Source: Hyphomonadaceae bacterium (lineage in GTDB: Bacteria > Pseudomonadota > Alphaproteobacteria > Caulobacterales > Hyphomonadaceae). From it: a stretch of DNA of 41,841 nt. The stretch lies in assembly GCA_947474455.1 (NCBI GenBank), contig CANJIL010000006.1:68037-109877 (forward strand), in the 5' to 3' direction. Position numbers and translations under genes: made by a program. Of the stretch, positions 25,873 through 34,937 are shown piece by piece (the first letter of the stretch is position 1; each line of letters begins with the position of its first letter). The notes under the pieces were generated by a model. That model ran no database searches. It was given only the letters and a program-made list of their open reading frames with translations, and was not told where the DNA came from.

Positions 25873-28152
25873 ATGGCGAAATCTCCCTCCAAGACCGCTA
25901 AACCGGGCGCCTCGAAAACTGCGTCTAAAGCCGCATCCCGGAAGGGCGTGAGCGAAGGGCCGGGCGCGGCCTTCGCTGCCAAGATCAAGGAGGCCGTGGC
26001 GGTGGCGGAGGCCGACCAGGTCTGGACCCCCCATCGCCCCGAGCGGACATGGGAAAAATTCGAAGGCGGCCGTCGCTTTCGCGTCGCCTCGGGGTACGAG
26101 CCTGCTGGCGACCAGCCACAGGCGATCTCCGATCTGGTGGCCGGCATCAAGGACAACGAGATGGACCAGGTCCTTCTCGGCGTCACTGGCTCGGGCAAGA
26201 CTTTCACCATGGCAAAGGTGATCGAAGCGGTGCAGCGCCCGGCCCTGATCCTTGCTCACAACAAGACACTGGCGGCCCAGCTCTACGGCGAGTTCAAGAG
26301 CTTCTTCCCCGACAACGCCGTCGAGTATTTCGTATCGTATTACGACTATTACATGCCGGAGGCCTACGTCCCGCGGACGGACACGTACATCGAGAAGGAA
26401 TCATCCATCAACGAGGCGATTGATCGGATGCGGCACTCGGCTACGCGGGCGATTCTGGAGCGGGATGATGTGATAATTGTTGCTTCGGTGTCGTGCATCT
26501 ACGGCATCGGGAGTGTTGAGACTTACTCGGCGATGACATTTGAATTGGCGCAGGGGGAGGCGCGGGATCCGCGGCAGGTGGCGGCGGATCTGGTGGCGTT
26601 GCAGTACAAGCGTAATGATCAGGCGTTTGGGCGTGGGACCTTTCGGATGAAGGGGGACACGATGGATGTGTGGCCAGTTCACCAGGAAGACAGGGCGTGG
26701 AAGATCTCGTTTTTTGGAGACGAGGTCGAGGCGATCACCGAGTTTGATCCGCTCACCGGCAAGCAGACGCGGTCGATGGAGAAGATCAAGGTTTACGCCA
26801 ATAGCCACTACGTCACACCGCGACCGACGCTGAACCAGGCGGTGGAGAGCATCAAGGAGGAGCTGCGCCAGCGGCTCGCCGTGCTGAACAAGCAGGGGAA
26901 ACTATTAGAAGCGCAACGGCTCGAACAACGCTGCCAGTTCGACATGGAGATGATGGTTGCAACCGGAAGTTGCGCCGGCATCGAGAACTACAGCCGCTAC
27001 CTCACCGGTCGCAAGCCCGGCGAGCCGCCGCCGACGTTGTTCGAATACCTACCGGACAACGCCATCATCTTCGTCGATGAAAGCCACCAGACTATCCCGC
27101 AGATCGGCGCGATGTTCCGCGGCGACTTCAACCGCAAGTTCACGCTCTCCGAATACGGCTTCCGCCTGCCCAGCTGCCTCGACAACCGCCCGCTCAAGTT
27201 CGACGAGTGGGAGCAGATGCGCCCGCAGACCGTGCACGTCTCCGCCACGCCCGGGCCCTGGGAGCTCAACCAGACCGGCGGCGTCTTCACCGAACAGATC
27301 ATCCGCCCCACCCACTTGATCGACCCCCCGGTCGAGGTGCGCCCGGTCTACAGGGACAACGCCAACCAGGTGGACGACTGCATCGCCGAGGTGAAGGCCG
27401 CGGCCGCGAAGGGGTTCCGCTCGCTTGTCACCACGCTCACAAAGAAGATGGCCGAACAGCTCACCGAGCACGTGCACGAGATGGGCGTGCGCGTGCGCTA
27501 CATGCACTCCGACATCGACACGATCGAACGCATCGAGATCATCCGCGACCTCCGGCTCGGCAAGTTCGACTGCCTGGTCGGCATCAACCTCCTGCGCGAA
27601 GGCCTCGACATTCCCGAGTGCGCCTTCGTCGGCATACTCGACGCCGACAAGGAGGGCTTCCTGCGCTCCGAGACGTCGCTGATCCAGACCATCGGCCGCG
27701 CGGCGCGCAACAGCGAGGCGCGGGTCGTGCTCTATGCCGATCACATCACCGGCTCGATGGAGCGTGCGATGGCCGAGACGGCCCGCCGACGCGCCCGGCA
27801 GAAGGCGCATAACGCTGAACACGGTTTCGAGCCGATCACGGTGATCTCGGGGGTGAAGGACGTGCTCGAAGGCGTCACGTCGAAGGCGGCGCAGGGCCTG
27901 CTGCCGCGGGGGCGCGACCCTAACAAGCGCGGGAAGGGCAATACGCTTCCGGGCATGGAAGAGGAAGGCTTCGAGTTCATCGGCAAGGGTCACAATCTCA
28001 CCCGCGTCATCGACACGCTTGAGAAGGAAATGCGCGAAGCCGCCGCAAACCTGGAATTCGAAGCCGCCGCAAGGCTACGCGACGAGGTCAAGAAACTGCG
28101 CGACGCGGAGATCGGGCTGGGCGTCGAGGCGATGCTGCCGCCGGCGGATTAG
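25873..28152 (+). CDS. uvrB: Excinuclease ABC subunit B
   Basis: UvrB is the damage-verifying helicase-like subunit of nucleotide excision repair, acting with UvrA and UvrC. The 759-residue protein has a Lys/Ala-rich N-terminal extension of ~50 residues, then GYEPAGDQPQAI, Walker A GVTGSGKT (103-110), the beta-hairpin FVSYYDYYMPEAYVPR, DESHQTIPQI, HVSATPGPWEL, helicase motifs V/VI (INLLREGLDIPE, QTIGRAARN) and a C-terminal UVR motif (EKEMREAAANLEFEAAARLR). Alphaproteobacterial UvrBs often have such an extension. Confidence 0.97.
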   Translation: MAKSPSKTAKPGASKTASKAASRKGVSEGPGAAFAAKIKEAVAVAEADQVWTPHRPERTWEKFEGGRRFRVASGYEPAGDQPQAISDLVAGIKDNEMDQVLLGVTGSGKTFTMAKVIEAVQRPALILAHNKTLAAQLYGEFKSFFPDNAVEYFVSYYDYYMPEAYVPRTDTYIEKESSINEAIDRMRHSATRAILERDDVIIVASVSCIYGIGSVETYSAMTFELAQGEARDPRQVAADLVALQYKRNDQAFGRGTFRMKGDTMDVWPVHQEDRAWKISFFGDEVEAITEFDPLTGKQTRSMEKIKVYANSHYVTPRPTLNQAVESIKEELRQRLAVLNKQGKLLEAQRLEQRCQFDMEMMVATGSCAGIENYSRYLTGRKPGEPPPTLFEYLPDNAIIFVDESHQTIPQIGAMFRGDFNRKFTLSEYGFRLPSCLDNRPLKFDEWEQMRPQTVHVSATPGPWELNQTGGVFTEQIIRPTHLIDPPVEVRPVYRDNANQVDDCIAEVKAAAAKGFRSLVTTLTKKMAEQLTEHVHEMGVRVRYMHSDIDTIERIEIIRDLRLGKFDCLVGINLLREGLDIPECAFVGILDADKEGFLRSETSLIQTIGRAARNSEARVVLYADHITGSMERAMAETARRRARQKAHNAEHGFEPITVISGVKDVLEGVTSKAAQGLLPRGRDPNKRGKGNTLPGMEEEGFEFIGKGHNLTRVIDTLEKEMREAAANLEFEAAARLRDEVKKLRDAEIGLGVEAMLPPAD

Positions 28153-28188
28153 GGCAGGACTTTCCGGCCGCTTCGCGACCGGCCCCTT

Positions 28189-28319
28189 CCGTCTCGCGAC
28201 GAAGCCTTGTGATCCACCTCCCCCAACGCTGCGCATAGAGGGAGGCCATTCAACGGTGCGTTGCCTCCACCGGTCGAAGACTGGGGGGAGGTGGATCGCT
28301 GACAAAGTCAGCGAGACGG
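28189..28319. repeat. Palindromic intergenic element
   Basis: Outer arms CCGTCTCGC (28189-28197) / GCGAGACGG (28311-28319) enclose longer inner arms GATCCACCTCCCCC (28211-28224) / GGGGGAGGTGGATC (28284-28297). The element lies directly after uvrB in the 458-bp stretch up to lrp. It looks like a dispersed repeat rather than a simple terminator, though it may terminate uvrB. Confidence 0.7.
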
Positions 28320-28334
28320 AGCAATTGTCTTGTT

Positions 28335-28445
28335 TCATGCGAAGTGGCTTTTGTCGCGAAGCATGACGTTGCGTACAGTGAGGAGCTTCCGGGCGAGGGC
28401 GAGGATGGCGACCTTGACTGGCGAAAAAGGAACGCGCGCCGAACT
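28335..28445 (-). pseudogene. C-terminal remnant of an IS110-family transposase
   Basis: Read on the minus strand, the last 36 codons give VPFSPVKVAILALARKLLTV and, after two residues, VMLRDKSHFA before a stop. The KVAILALARKLL..N..LRD pattern is the conserved C-terminus of IS110/IS1111 transposases. Upstream the frame meets a TAG and no further transposase is visible, so only the tail survives. It lies beside the palindromic element after uvrB. Confidence 0.65.
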
Positions 28446-28614
28446 CTACTTTGCCATCACGACCGCCGTTGCGCAGGTAATTGATCAGGCGCCTGCCGAA
28501 ATGCCCAAGGGCGTCAGCGTAAATATTCCTCGGCTCGGCAAGCCCTACTCGCAGGCCCAGCTGGCCGGCAAAATTCCGCGGCTGCTTCCGAATGCGCCCG
28601 ATCGACCGGCCTAG
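28405..28614 (+). CDS. Possible hypothetical small protein
   Basis: A 69-residue frame (MATLTGEKGTRAELYFAITT... ending NAPDRPA) that overlaps the IS110 remnant in antisense and the end of lrp by 4 bp. Codon choice is moderately coding-like from about 28440 onward, but there is no good ribosome-binding site and no recognised family. It could be the end of a gene whose start was replaced by the IS. Confidence 0.3.
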   Translation: MATLTGEKGTRAELYFAITTAVAQVIDQAPAEMPKGVSVNIPRLGKPYSQAQLAGKIPRLLPNAPDRPA

Positions 28615-29111
28615 CGGTCCTGGGTCGGGACGTAGGGGGAGATGAGGCCCAGCGGGGCCGCGGTCGTGCGCTTGGCGACGTTGACGATGATGCGGGACTG
28701 GATGTCCGACACCAGGCCGAGGGCCAGGATCTTGTCGCGCAGGAAGTTGTCGTAGGCGTGCATGTCGGTGGTGATGATACGCATGACGTAGTCGACGGCG
28801 CCGGTGACGGTCATGCACTCGATGCATTCGGGCCATTTGCGGACGGCCTGTTCGAACTTCTCGAGGTTTTCGCGCGAGGGGAGCTGAAGTTTTACGTTGG
28901 CCACAACTTCGAAGTTCAAACCCAGCTTGTCATAGTTGAGCAAAGTGACGCGACGGGCGATGATGCCCTGCTCCTCCATGCGCTTGATGCGGCGCCAGCA
29001 GGGGCTGGAGGACAGGCCGACCTTCTCCGCGATCTCGGCCACGGAGAGGGCGGCGTCGCGCTGGATCAGGTCAAGGATCTTTGCGTCGATGGCGTCGAGT
29101 TCAACGGCCAT
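28611..29111 (-). CDS. Lrp/AsnC family transcriptional regulator
   Basis: The 166-residue protein has the N-terminal winged helix-turn-helix (LDAIDAKILDLIQRDAALSV, EIAEKVGLSSSPCWRRIKRM) and a C-terminal RAM/AsnC ligand-binding domain (CMTVTGAVDYVMRIITTDM). Such regulators respond to amino acids. It is divergent from the indolepyruvate oxidoreductase gene, which oxidises 2-oxo acids from aromatic or branched amino acids, so local control of that gene is a reasonable inference. Confidence 0.93.
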   Translation of the reverse strand: MAVELDAIDAKILDLIQRDAALSVAEIAEKVGLSSSPCWRRIKRMEEQGIIARRVTLLNYDKLGLNFEVVANVKLQLPSRENLEKFEQAVRKWPECIECMTVTGAVDYVMRIITTDMHAYDNFLRDKILALGLVSDIQSRIIVNVAKRTTAAPLGLISPYVPTQDR

Positions 29112-29144
29112 GTTTTTTCGTCCTAAGTCTATTTAGTAGATTAA

Positions 29145-29209
29145 TATTGCGGCCATTGTGCCAAGCTGCGCACGAATTGGCAATTACTTCCTCCGGGACT
29201 GAGCAATAT
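29145..29209. promoter_or_regulatory. Inverted AT-rich motif between lrp and the oxidoreductase
   Basis: ATATTGC (29145-29151) and its exact complement GCAATAT (29203-29209) flank the centre of the 136-bp divergent intergenic space. The second arm overlaps where the promoter of the oxidoreductase would lie. It may be a pair of Lrp-type half-sites; no consensus match is claimed. Confidence 0.3.
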
Positions 29210-29247
29210 ATTTGCCCTGGCCATATCAGGCCTCTGGAGGCCACCAC

Positions 29248-32200
29248 TTGAAGCACGGCAGCCCTGTATCAGGAGGCGTTTCGCTCGACGACAAGTATCT
29301 GCTCGAGAGCGGCCGGGCCTTCATGACCGGGATTCAGGCGCTGGTGCGCCTGCCTCTCGATCGAAAGAGGCTCGACCGCAAATCGGGCCTGAATACGGCG
29401 GGGTTCATCTCGGGCTATCGCGGGTCACCGCTGGGCGGATATGACCAGCAGCTTATGGCGGTGAAGAAGCTGCTGGATGCGCATGACGTGAAGCTGTGGG
29501 AGGGCCTCAACGAGGACCTCGGGGCGACGGCCGTCTGGGGCTCGCAGCAGACGCATATTTTCCCGGGCGCAAAGTTCGATGGAGTGTTCGGCATCTGGTA
29601 CGGCAAGGCGCCGGGCGTGGACCGGACCGGGGACGTGTTCAAGCACGCCAACATGGCGGGGACCGATCCCAAGGGCGGCGTGCTGGCGCTGTGCGGGGAT
29701 GATCCGAATTCGAAGTCGTCGACATTGGCGTCGCAATCCGAATTCGCGATGATCGACGCGGAGATGCCGGTGCTGGCGCCGGCTTCGATCCAGGAAGTGC
29801 TCGACTACGGGATGATCGGCTGGGAGCTGTCGCGTTATTCCGGGCTGTGGGTGTCGATGATCTGCCTTGCGGACACGATGGATAGCGGGGCGGTGGTGGA
29901 GGTGGGGCTGCATCGATATGCGACGGTGCGCCCGACGGATTTCGTGATCCCCGAGGGCGGATTGGGGCTGCGCTTGGGCGACACGCCGCTGGGCAAGGAA
30001 GCCAGGCTGCGCACGCTGAAGATTCCGGCGGCGCAGGCGTTCGTGCGGGCAAATGGTCTCGATCGCGCGCTGCTGACAGGCAAACAGAAGAAGCTCGGCG
30101 TCATCGTGGCAGGGCAGGCCTCGCGCGATGTGTTCGAGGCGCTGGCGGCGATCGGGCTTTCGCCCGAACAGGCGGCAGACCTGGGCGTGTCGATGTTCAA
30201 GGTCGCCATGCCCTGGCCGCTGGAGCCAACGGCGATCCGGAATTTCTGCCGCGGGTTCGAACGGGTGCTGGTGATCGAGCACAAGCGGGCGCTGATCGAG
30301 CCGCAGCTCAAGGATATTCTCTATCACCTGCCGGATAGCGAGCGGCCGATTGTCGAGGGCAAGCTGGATCGCGATGGCGCGAGGCTGCTGAAGGATATCG
30401 CGTCGCTATCGACGGCTGATATTGCGGCTGCACTGGTGGGGCGAATGCCGGATGGGCCGCATCGGGCGAGGGCTGATGCCTACTTCACCAAGGTGCGTGG
30501 TGCGCAGCAGGCTGTCGCCGGCATGAACCAGATCAACACGCGCAAGCCGCACTTCTGTTCGGGCTGCCCGCACAACACGTCGACGACGCTGCCGGAGGGA
30601 TCGCGGGCGCTGGCAGGGATCGGTTGTCACTACATGGCGACGTTCACGCCGGAGCGGCGGACGGACATGCACACACAGATGGGCGGCGAGGGCGCGCCGT
30701 GGATCGGGCAGTCGCCGTTCACGGATGAAAAGCACGTGTTCGTGAACCTGGGCGATGGCACGTATTCGCACTCGGGCTCGCTGGCGATACGCGCGGCGAT
30801 CTCGGGCAAGGTCAACGCGACCTACAAGATCCTCTACAACGATGCGGTCGCCATGACGGGCGGGCAGCAGGTGGAGTCGGGGCAGACTGTGCCGCAGATT
30901 GCGCGGCAGGTTGAGGCCGAGGGCGTCAAGACGATCGTGATCGTGGCGGATGACCCGACGCGCTATGCCAGCGTGAGCGATCTGCCGGAAGGCACTCGGA
31001 TATTCGATCGCAAAAAGCTGGAAGAAGTGCAGATCGAGTTACGGAATACGCCGGGCGTATCAGTGCTGATCTATGACCAGGTGTGCGCAACAGAGAAACG
31101 CCGGCGCATCAAGCGCGGCAAGATGGCGGCGCCGACGAAGCGCGTGTTCATCAACCAGTCGGTGTGCGAGGGCTGTGGCGACTGTTCGGTGAAGTCGAAC
31201 TGTCTTTCGGTCGAGCCGGTGGAGACCGAGTATGGCCGCAAACGGCAGATCAACCAATCGACCTGCAACACGGACTATTCGTGCATCGAGGGCTTCTGCC
31301 CGAGCTTTGTGATGGTGACGGGCGGCGACAGGAAATCGGATGCGGAGCGCTCGCCAGCTGCGTTCGATGTATCGGGCCTACCGCAGCCGAAGCTGCCGGA
31401 GCTGGGCCATGAGGCGTGGAATGTGGTGTTCACGGGCGTTGGCGGAACGGGCGTGACAACGGTTGCTGCCGTGCTTGCGATGGCGGCGCACGTGGATGGC
31501 AAAGCTTCGCAGACGCTGGACATGACGGGGCTGGCGCAGAAGGGCGGGCCGGTGCTGAGCCATGTTCGCTTTGCGCTGAAGCCCGATGACATCAAGTCGG
31601 GGAAGACGCCGCCGGCTTCGGCTGACGTGGTCATTGCGTGCGATCTCGTCGTGGCGGCGTCGGGCGATGCGCTGGTGATGTTCGACGCAGGGCGGACTTC
31701 GGTGGTGGCGAACCATGACGTGACGCCGACCAAGGAGATCATCGAGAACCGCAATGTGCGCTTCGATCCCGACCTGCTGACGGCGCGGGTGCGTTCGCGG
31801 GCGAAGGCGTTTGCGGCGACCAACGCGGAAGCGCTGGCCGAGCATCATTTCGGCGATGCGATCTACACCAACATGATCATGCTGGGCATGGCGTATCAGA
31901 ACGGGCTGATCCCGATTTCGGAAGCCGCGATCAAGGAAGCCAACCGGCTCAACAAAGTGAAGGTGCAGGAGAACGCGGCCGCATTCGATCTCGGCCGGAT
32001 CGCTGCGGTGAGCCCGGATCTTGTGCAGGCGGCGGCGCCGAAGCGGCCGGAGATCGAGCCTCTGAAGCTCGACGAGCTGATCGCACGGCGCGCGGACTTG
32101 CTGAAGCAGTATCAGAATGAAGCCTATGCCGATCTTTACGAAGCACGCGTGGCGCGCGTCCGTGCGGCAGAGAGCAATCTCGGGCTTGCCGAACAACTGA

Positions 32201-32727
32201 CGACGGCGGCGGCGACGTACCTGGCCAAGCTGATGGCGTACAAGGACGAGTACGAGGTCGCGCGCCTCTACATGCGTCCGGAGTACCAGCAGGCCGTTGA
32301 GGACACGTTCGGGAAGGGGACCAAGCTGACCTTCCTGCTGGCGCCGCCGATGATCTCGAAAAGGAACCACAAGGGCGAGCTGACAAAGACCAGCTTCGGG
32401 CCGTGGATGATGACCGGGTTCAAGATCCTGCGAAAGCTGAAGGGCCTGCGTGGCACGTCGTTCGACATTTTCGGCAAGACCGACGAGCGCAAGATGGAGC
32501 GCCGGCTGCGGGACCAATATCTGGCGCGGTTGGAAACGTTGTCATCAGGATTGACGGCGCAGAACCATGCGCTGGCGGTTGAGATCGCGTCGTTGCCGGA
32601 CGACATCCGTGGCTATGGCCATGTGAAAGACAAGGCGGTCGAGGCGACGGAGAAGAAGTTGGCTGCCCTGATGGCGAAGTGGAATTCACCGGCTCCGAAC
32701 CCGGCGCCGCTGATGGCGGCGGAATAA
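29248..32727 (+). CDS. Indolepyruvate ferredoxin oxidoreductase, fused alpha-beta type
   Basis: This single-chain enzyme oxidatively decarboxylates arylpyruvates (or branched 2-oxo acids) to acyl-CoA. At 1159 residues it has an N-terminal pyrimidine-binding region (GFISGYRGSPLGGYDQQL), a TPP-binding domain (GCHYMATF, FVNLGDGTYSHSGSLAIRAA), a ferredoxin-like insert (VCEGCGDCSVKSNCLSV then CNTDYSCIEGFCPSF), and a C-terminal gamma-type domain (FTGVGGTGVTTVAAVLAMAA). I choose TTG 29248 because GGAGG sits 7 bases upstream; another TTG at 29212 lacks that signal. Divergent from lrp. Confidence 0.93.
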   Translation: MKHGSPVSGGVSLDDKYLLESGRAFMTGIQALVRLPLDRKRLDRKSGLNTAGFISGYRGSPLGGYDQQLMAVKKLLDAHDVKLWEGLNEDLGATAVWGSQQTHIFPGAKFDGVFGIWYGKAPGVDRTGDVFKHANMAGTDPKGGVLALCGDDPNSKSSTLASQSEFAMIDAEMPVLAPASIQEVLDYGMIGWELSRYSGLWVSMICLADTMDSGAVVEVGLHRYATVRPTDFVIPEGGLGLRLGDTPLGKEARLRTLKIPAAQAFVRANGLDRALLTGKQKKLGVIVAGQASRDVFEALAAIGLSPEQAADLGVSMFKVAMPWPLEPTAIRNFCRGFERVLVIEHKRALIEPQLKDILYHLPDSERPIVEGKLDRDGARLLKDIASLSTADIAAALVGRMPDGPHRARADAYFTKVRGAQQAVAGMNQINTRKPHFCSGCPHNTSTTLPEGSRALAGIGCHYMATFTPERRTDMHTQMGGEGAPWIGQSPFTDEKHVFVNLGDGTYSHSGSLAIRAAISGKVNATYKILYNDAVAMTGGQQVESGQTVPQIARQVEAEGVKTIVIVADDPTRYASVSDLPEGTRIFDRKKLEEVQIELRNTPGVSVLIYDQVCATEKRRRIKRGKMAAPTKRVFINQSVCEGCGDCSVKSNCLSVEPVETEYGRKRQINQSTCNTDYSCIEGFCPSFVMVTGGDRKSDAERSPAAFDVSGLPQPKLPELGHEAWNVVFTGVGGTGVTTVAAVLAMAAHVDGKASQTLDMTGLAQKGGPVLSHVRFALKPDDIKSGKTPPASADVVIACDLVVAASGDALVMFDAGRTSVVANHDVTPTKEIIENRNVRFDPDLLTARVRSRAKAFAATNAEALAEHHFGDAIYTNMIMLGMAYQNGLIPISEAAIKEANRLNKVKVQENAAAFDLGRIAAVSPDLVQAAAPKRPEIEPLKLDELIARRADLLKQYQNEAYADLYEARVARVRAAESNLGLAEQLTTAAATYLAKLMAYKDEYEVARLYMRPEYQQAVEDTFGKGTKLTFLLAPPMISKRNHKGELTKTSFGPWMMTGFKILRKLKGLRGTSFDIFGKTDERKMERRLRDQYLARLETLSSGLTAQNHALAVEIASLPDDIRGYGHVKDKAVEATEKKLAALMAKWNSPAPNPAPLMAAE

Positions 32728-32766
32728 CCGCTTGCTTGTGGCATATTGCGCCCTGTGCAAAACGCG

Positions 32767-32856
32767 TTAGCATGCGCCGATTGCGGGACGGGGCAGATCG
32801 GGATCATCCAGCGTCGAGCTCTGCACGTCGATCTGGTCCTTGAAGATCTGGGCCAT
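32767..32856 (-). CDS. Possible 29-residue ORF with coding-like codon use
   Basis: In the 249-bp gap before the cytochrome gene a minus-strand frame reads MAQIFKDQIDVQSSTLDDPD and ends PRPAIGAC. Third positions are strongly G/C. A GGGGG lies just before the ATG. The frame continues open upstream and contains a CNYCG motif, so the protein may be longer, with a non-ATG start. It is not recognised and may be chance. Confidence 0.22.
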   Translation of the reverse strand: MAQIFKDQIDVQSSTLDDPDLPRPAIGAC

Positions 32857-32976
32857 GGAAGGACCCCCGAAGAGGCGGCCAGCGTCCGTGATGGGCCAGC
32901 GACCCGGTTTGACCGGGATCAACCGGTGGGCGCCACAATAATTGCAGTATGGATGATGCGTCGACGCGGGAGTGTG

Positions 32977-33345
32977 ATGAAGCCGGAATTGGTCGTCGTG
33001 ATTTTCGGGTTGCTGATGGGCTGCACACCCGCTCCGCCTGCGACCGGATCGTCACCCGAGGCGGCAAGCCCGGTGCAGCCAGTTGGCCTCGATGTCTATC
33101 GCGGGAGCGCCATTGCGCAAATGGTTTGCGTGCAGTGTCATGACATCGGCATCGCGGGCCTTCCGCCTGAGACGCAGGTGAATGCTCCTGCGTTCCCGGA
33201 GGTTGCAAGTCGGGGCGGCGCAACTTCCGAGCAGCTAAAGCGTTGGATACGGACGACTCACCCGATCATGCCGACCTTCATGTTCAGTGAAGGCGATGTT
33301 GCGGATCTCGCCGCGTACATCATGAGCCTGCATCATCCAGACTAG
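32977..33345 (+). CDS. Cytochrome c lipoprotein
   Basis: A 122-residue exported cytochrome. The signal MKPELVVVIFGLLMGC ends in a lipobox (Cys16). A Pro/Ala/Ser linker leads to the heme motif CVQCH (51-55), APAFPEVASRG, and a likely axial Met98 in HPIMPTFMFSEGDVADLAAYI, the class I layout. It would carry electrons at the periplasmic face of a membrane. GCGGGAGTG is the ribosome-binding region. The frame is open 77 codons upstream, but that part lacks features. No oxidase or dehydrogenase partner is adjacent. Confidence 0.88.
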   Translation: MKPELVVVIFGLLMGCTPAPPATGSSPEAASPVQPVGLDVYRGSAIAQMVCVQCHDIGIAGLPPETQVNAPAFPEVASRGGATSEQLKRWIRTTHPIMPTFMFSEGDVADLAAYIMSLHHPD

Positions 33346-33401
33346 GTTCTGGCGAACCCGTTTCCTCGTCGGGCTTCACTTTCCCAGAATTCCTCGTACC
33401 C

Positions 33402-34535
33402 ATGTTCGGCATGGAATCCTTCGATGCAGATGCCATTGTGATTGGCGCGGGGGCCGTGGGGCTCGGCTGTGCGCGGGCGCTGGCGCTGAGGGGGCGCGAG
33501 GTGCTGGTGCTGGAATCGGCGGGGGCGATTGCGACGGAGACGTCGTCGCGCAATTCCGAGGTGATCCATGCGGGGCTGTACTATCCGACGGGGTCTCTGA
33601 AGGCGGAGCTGTGCGTCGCGGGGTGCCGGAAGCTGTATGTGTATTGCGCGGCGCATGGCGTGGAGACGCATCGCTGCGGCAAGTTGGTGGTGGCGGTGGA
33701 TGATGGCGAAGCGGCAGCGACGCCGGCGCTGTTGCAGAACGCCCAGGCGAACGGGGTGGAGAATATCCGGCTGGTCGATGGCGCCGAGGCGCGGCGGCTG
33801 GAGCCTGCGCTGAGCCCTGATGTGCGCGTAGCCATACATTCGGAGACGAGCGGGCTGTTTGACAGCCATGCTTACTTCCTTGCGCTGCAGGGCGAGATCG
33901 AAGATCGCGGCGGGTCGATCGTGTTCGACACGCCGGTGGTGCGCGGGGCGGTGAGGAAGGATGGGCTGGAGATCGAGACGGGCGGGGCGTCGCCATCGCG
34001 GATCAGGGCGCGGACGGTAGTGAATTCGGCGGGGCATCAGGCGCTGCCGGTGGCGCGATCGATCGAAGGCGGGCCGAAATACAGCGGCGTGCGGATGCAC
34101 GGGGTGAAGGGGTCGTACTTCATCGCGAGCGGACGGGCGGCGTTCGCGCGGCTGATCTATCCGATGCACAATTCGGCGACGCAAGGTCTGCACCTGGCGA
34201 TCGATCTTGGCGGGCGCACGCGACTGGGGCCCGATGCGGAGTGGCTGCCGGAGGGCGCAAAGCCGCCGTTCGACTATGAGGTCGACCCGGCGCGGGCGGA
34301 GCATTTCTATCGCGAGGTACGGCGGTATTGGCCAGGCCTAAAAGACGGGGCGCTGTCGCCGGACTATTCGGGCGTGCGGCCCAAAATTGTGGGCAAGGGG
34401 CAGCCGTCGGCGGATTTCATGATCGACGGCCCGGAGGTCCATGGCGTCGAAGGTCTGGTGAACCTTATCGGGATCGAAAGCCCCGGGCTTACTTCTTCGC
34501 TGGCGATCGGCGAGATGGTTGCGGGGGTGATCTAG
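33402..34535 (+). CDS. FAD-dependent oxidoreductase, L-2-hydroxyglutarate dehydrogenase-like
   Basis: A 377-residue DAO-family flavoprotein with the dinucleotide motif ADAIVIGAGAVGLGCARALA, SSRNSEVIHAGLYYP, GLFDSHAYFLALQ, VVNSAGHQALPVA and the C-terminal GIESPGLTSSLAIGEMV. SRNSEVIHAGLYYP is characteristic of the LhgO/L2HGDH group, which oxidises L-2-hydroxyglutarate to 2-oxoglutarate. Exact substrate is not proven. A second ATG three codons later is equally possible as start. Followed by a terminator at 34660. Confidence 0.85.
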   Translation: MFGMESFDADAIVIGAGAVGLGCARALALRGREVLVLESAGAIATETSSRNSEVIHAGLYYPTGSLKAELCVAGCRKLYVYCAAHGVETHRCGKLVVAVDDGEAAATPALLQNAQANGVENIRLVDGAEARRLEPALSPDVRVAIHSETSGLFDSHAYFLALQGEIEDRGGSIVFDTPVVRGAVRKDGLEIETGGASPSRIRARTVVNSAGHQALPVARSIEGGPKYSGVRMHGVKGSYFIASGRAAFARLIYPMHNSATQGLHLAIDLGGRTRLGPDAEWLPEGAKPPFDYEVDPARAEHFYREVRRYWPGLKDGALSPDYSGVRPKIVGKGQPSADFMIDGPEVHGVEGLVNLIGIESPGLTSSLAIGEMVAGVI

Positions 34536-34659
34536 ATGCGCCCGAAGCTATGGCGCCAAAGTGTCCCAAATCTGCGACAAAGCGTTAAATACAGCGCGCG
34601 GATTTCTTGCCATCAACGCGGAGAGAAGGCCTGTCCCGGCAAGCCAGGGCCCGATCCGG

Positions 34660-34695
34660 AAAGGCGTCGGCGCCCGGCGCCTTTGTTGTTATTGG
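34660..34695 (+). terminator. Rho-independent terminator
   Basis: AAAGGCG (34660-34666) pairs with CGCCTTT (34678-34684) and a further GGCGCC-type pairing fills the loop. On the plus strand it is followed by a U-rich tail (TTTGTTGTTATT), fitting a terminator for the FAD oxidoreductase 125 bp upstream. The gap 34536-34659 holds nothing else I can identify. It also lies 3' of the minus-strand tRNA. Confidence 0.6.
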
Positions 34696-34709
34696 GTGCA
34701 GCGGGCGAG

Positions 34710-34786
34710 TGGTAGTGGGACCCGGAATCGAACCGGGGACCTCAGGATTATGAGTCCTGCGCTCTAACCGGCTGAGCTATCCCACC
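34710..34786 (-). tRNA. tRNA with CAU anticodon (probably elongator Met)
   Basis: A complete 77-nt cloverleaf: acceptor GGTGGGA / TCCCACT (one G-U at the first pair), D-arm GCTCAGCCGGTTAGAGC, anticodon stem-loop GGACTCATAATCC with anticodon CAT, T-loop GGTTCGATTCC, and encoded CCA. Elongator Met fits best; Ile2 (lysidine-modified CAU) cannot be excluded. The GC-rich acceptor argues against the initiator, which lacks the first base pair. Confidence 0.95.
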
Positions 34787-34937
34787 ATGGTTGAGGGGCA
34801 GGGGTATACGCGCCGACTTCGGCAAGCGCAAGGCGGGCGTTTTATTGCCGTTTTGACCGCTTTATCTGCTTCGCCGCCACTTCAGCTTCAAACGGCTCGG
34901 AGGGTTTCCGGGCCGTCGAGTTCAGCAGGTTGCAGGA

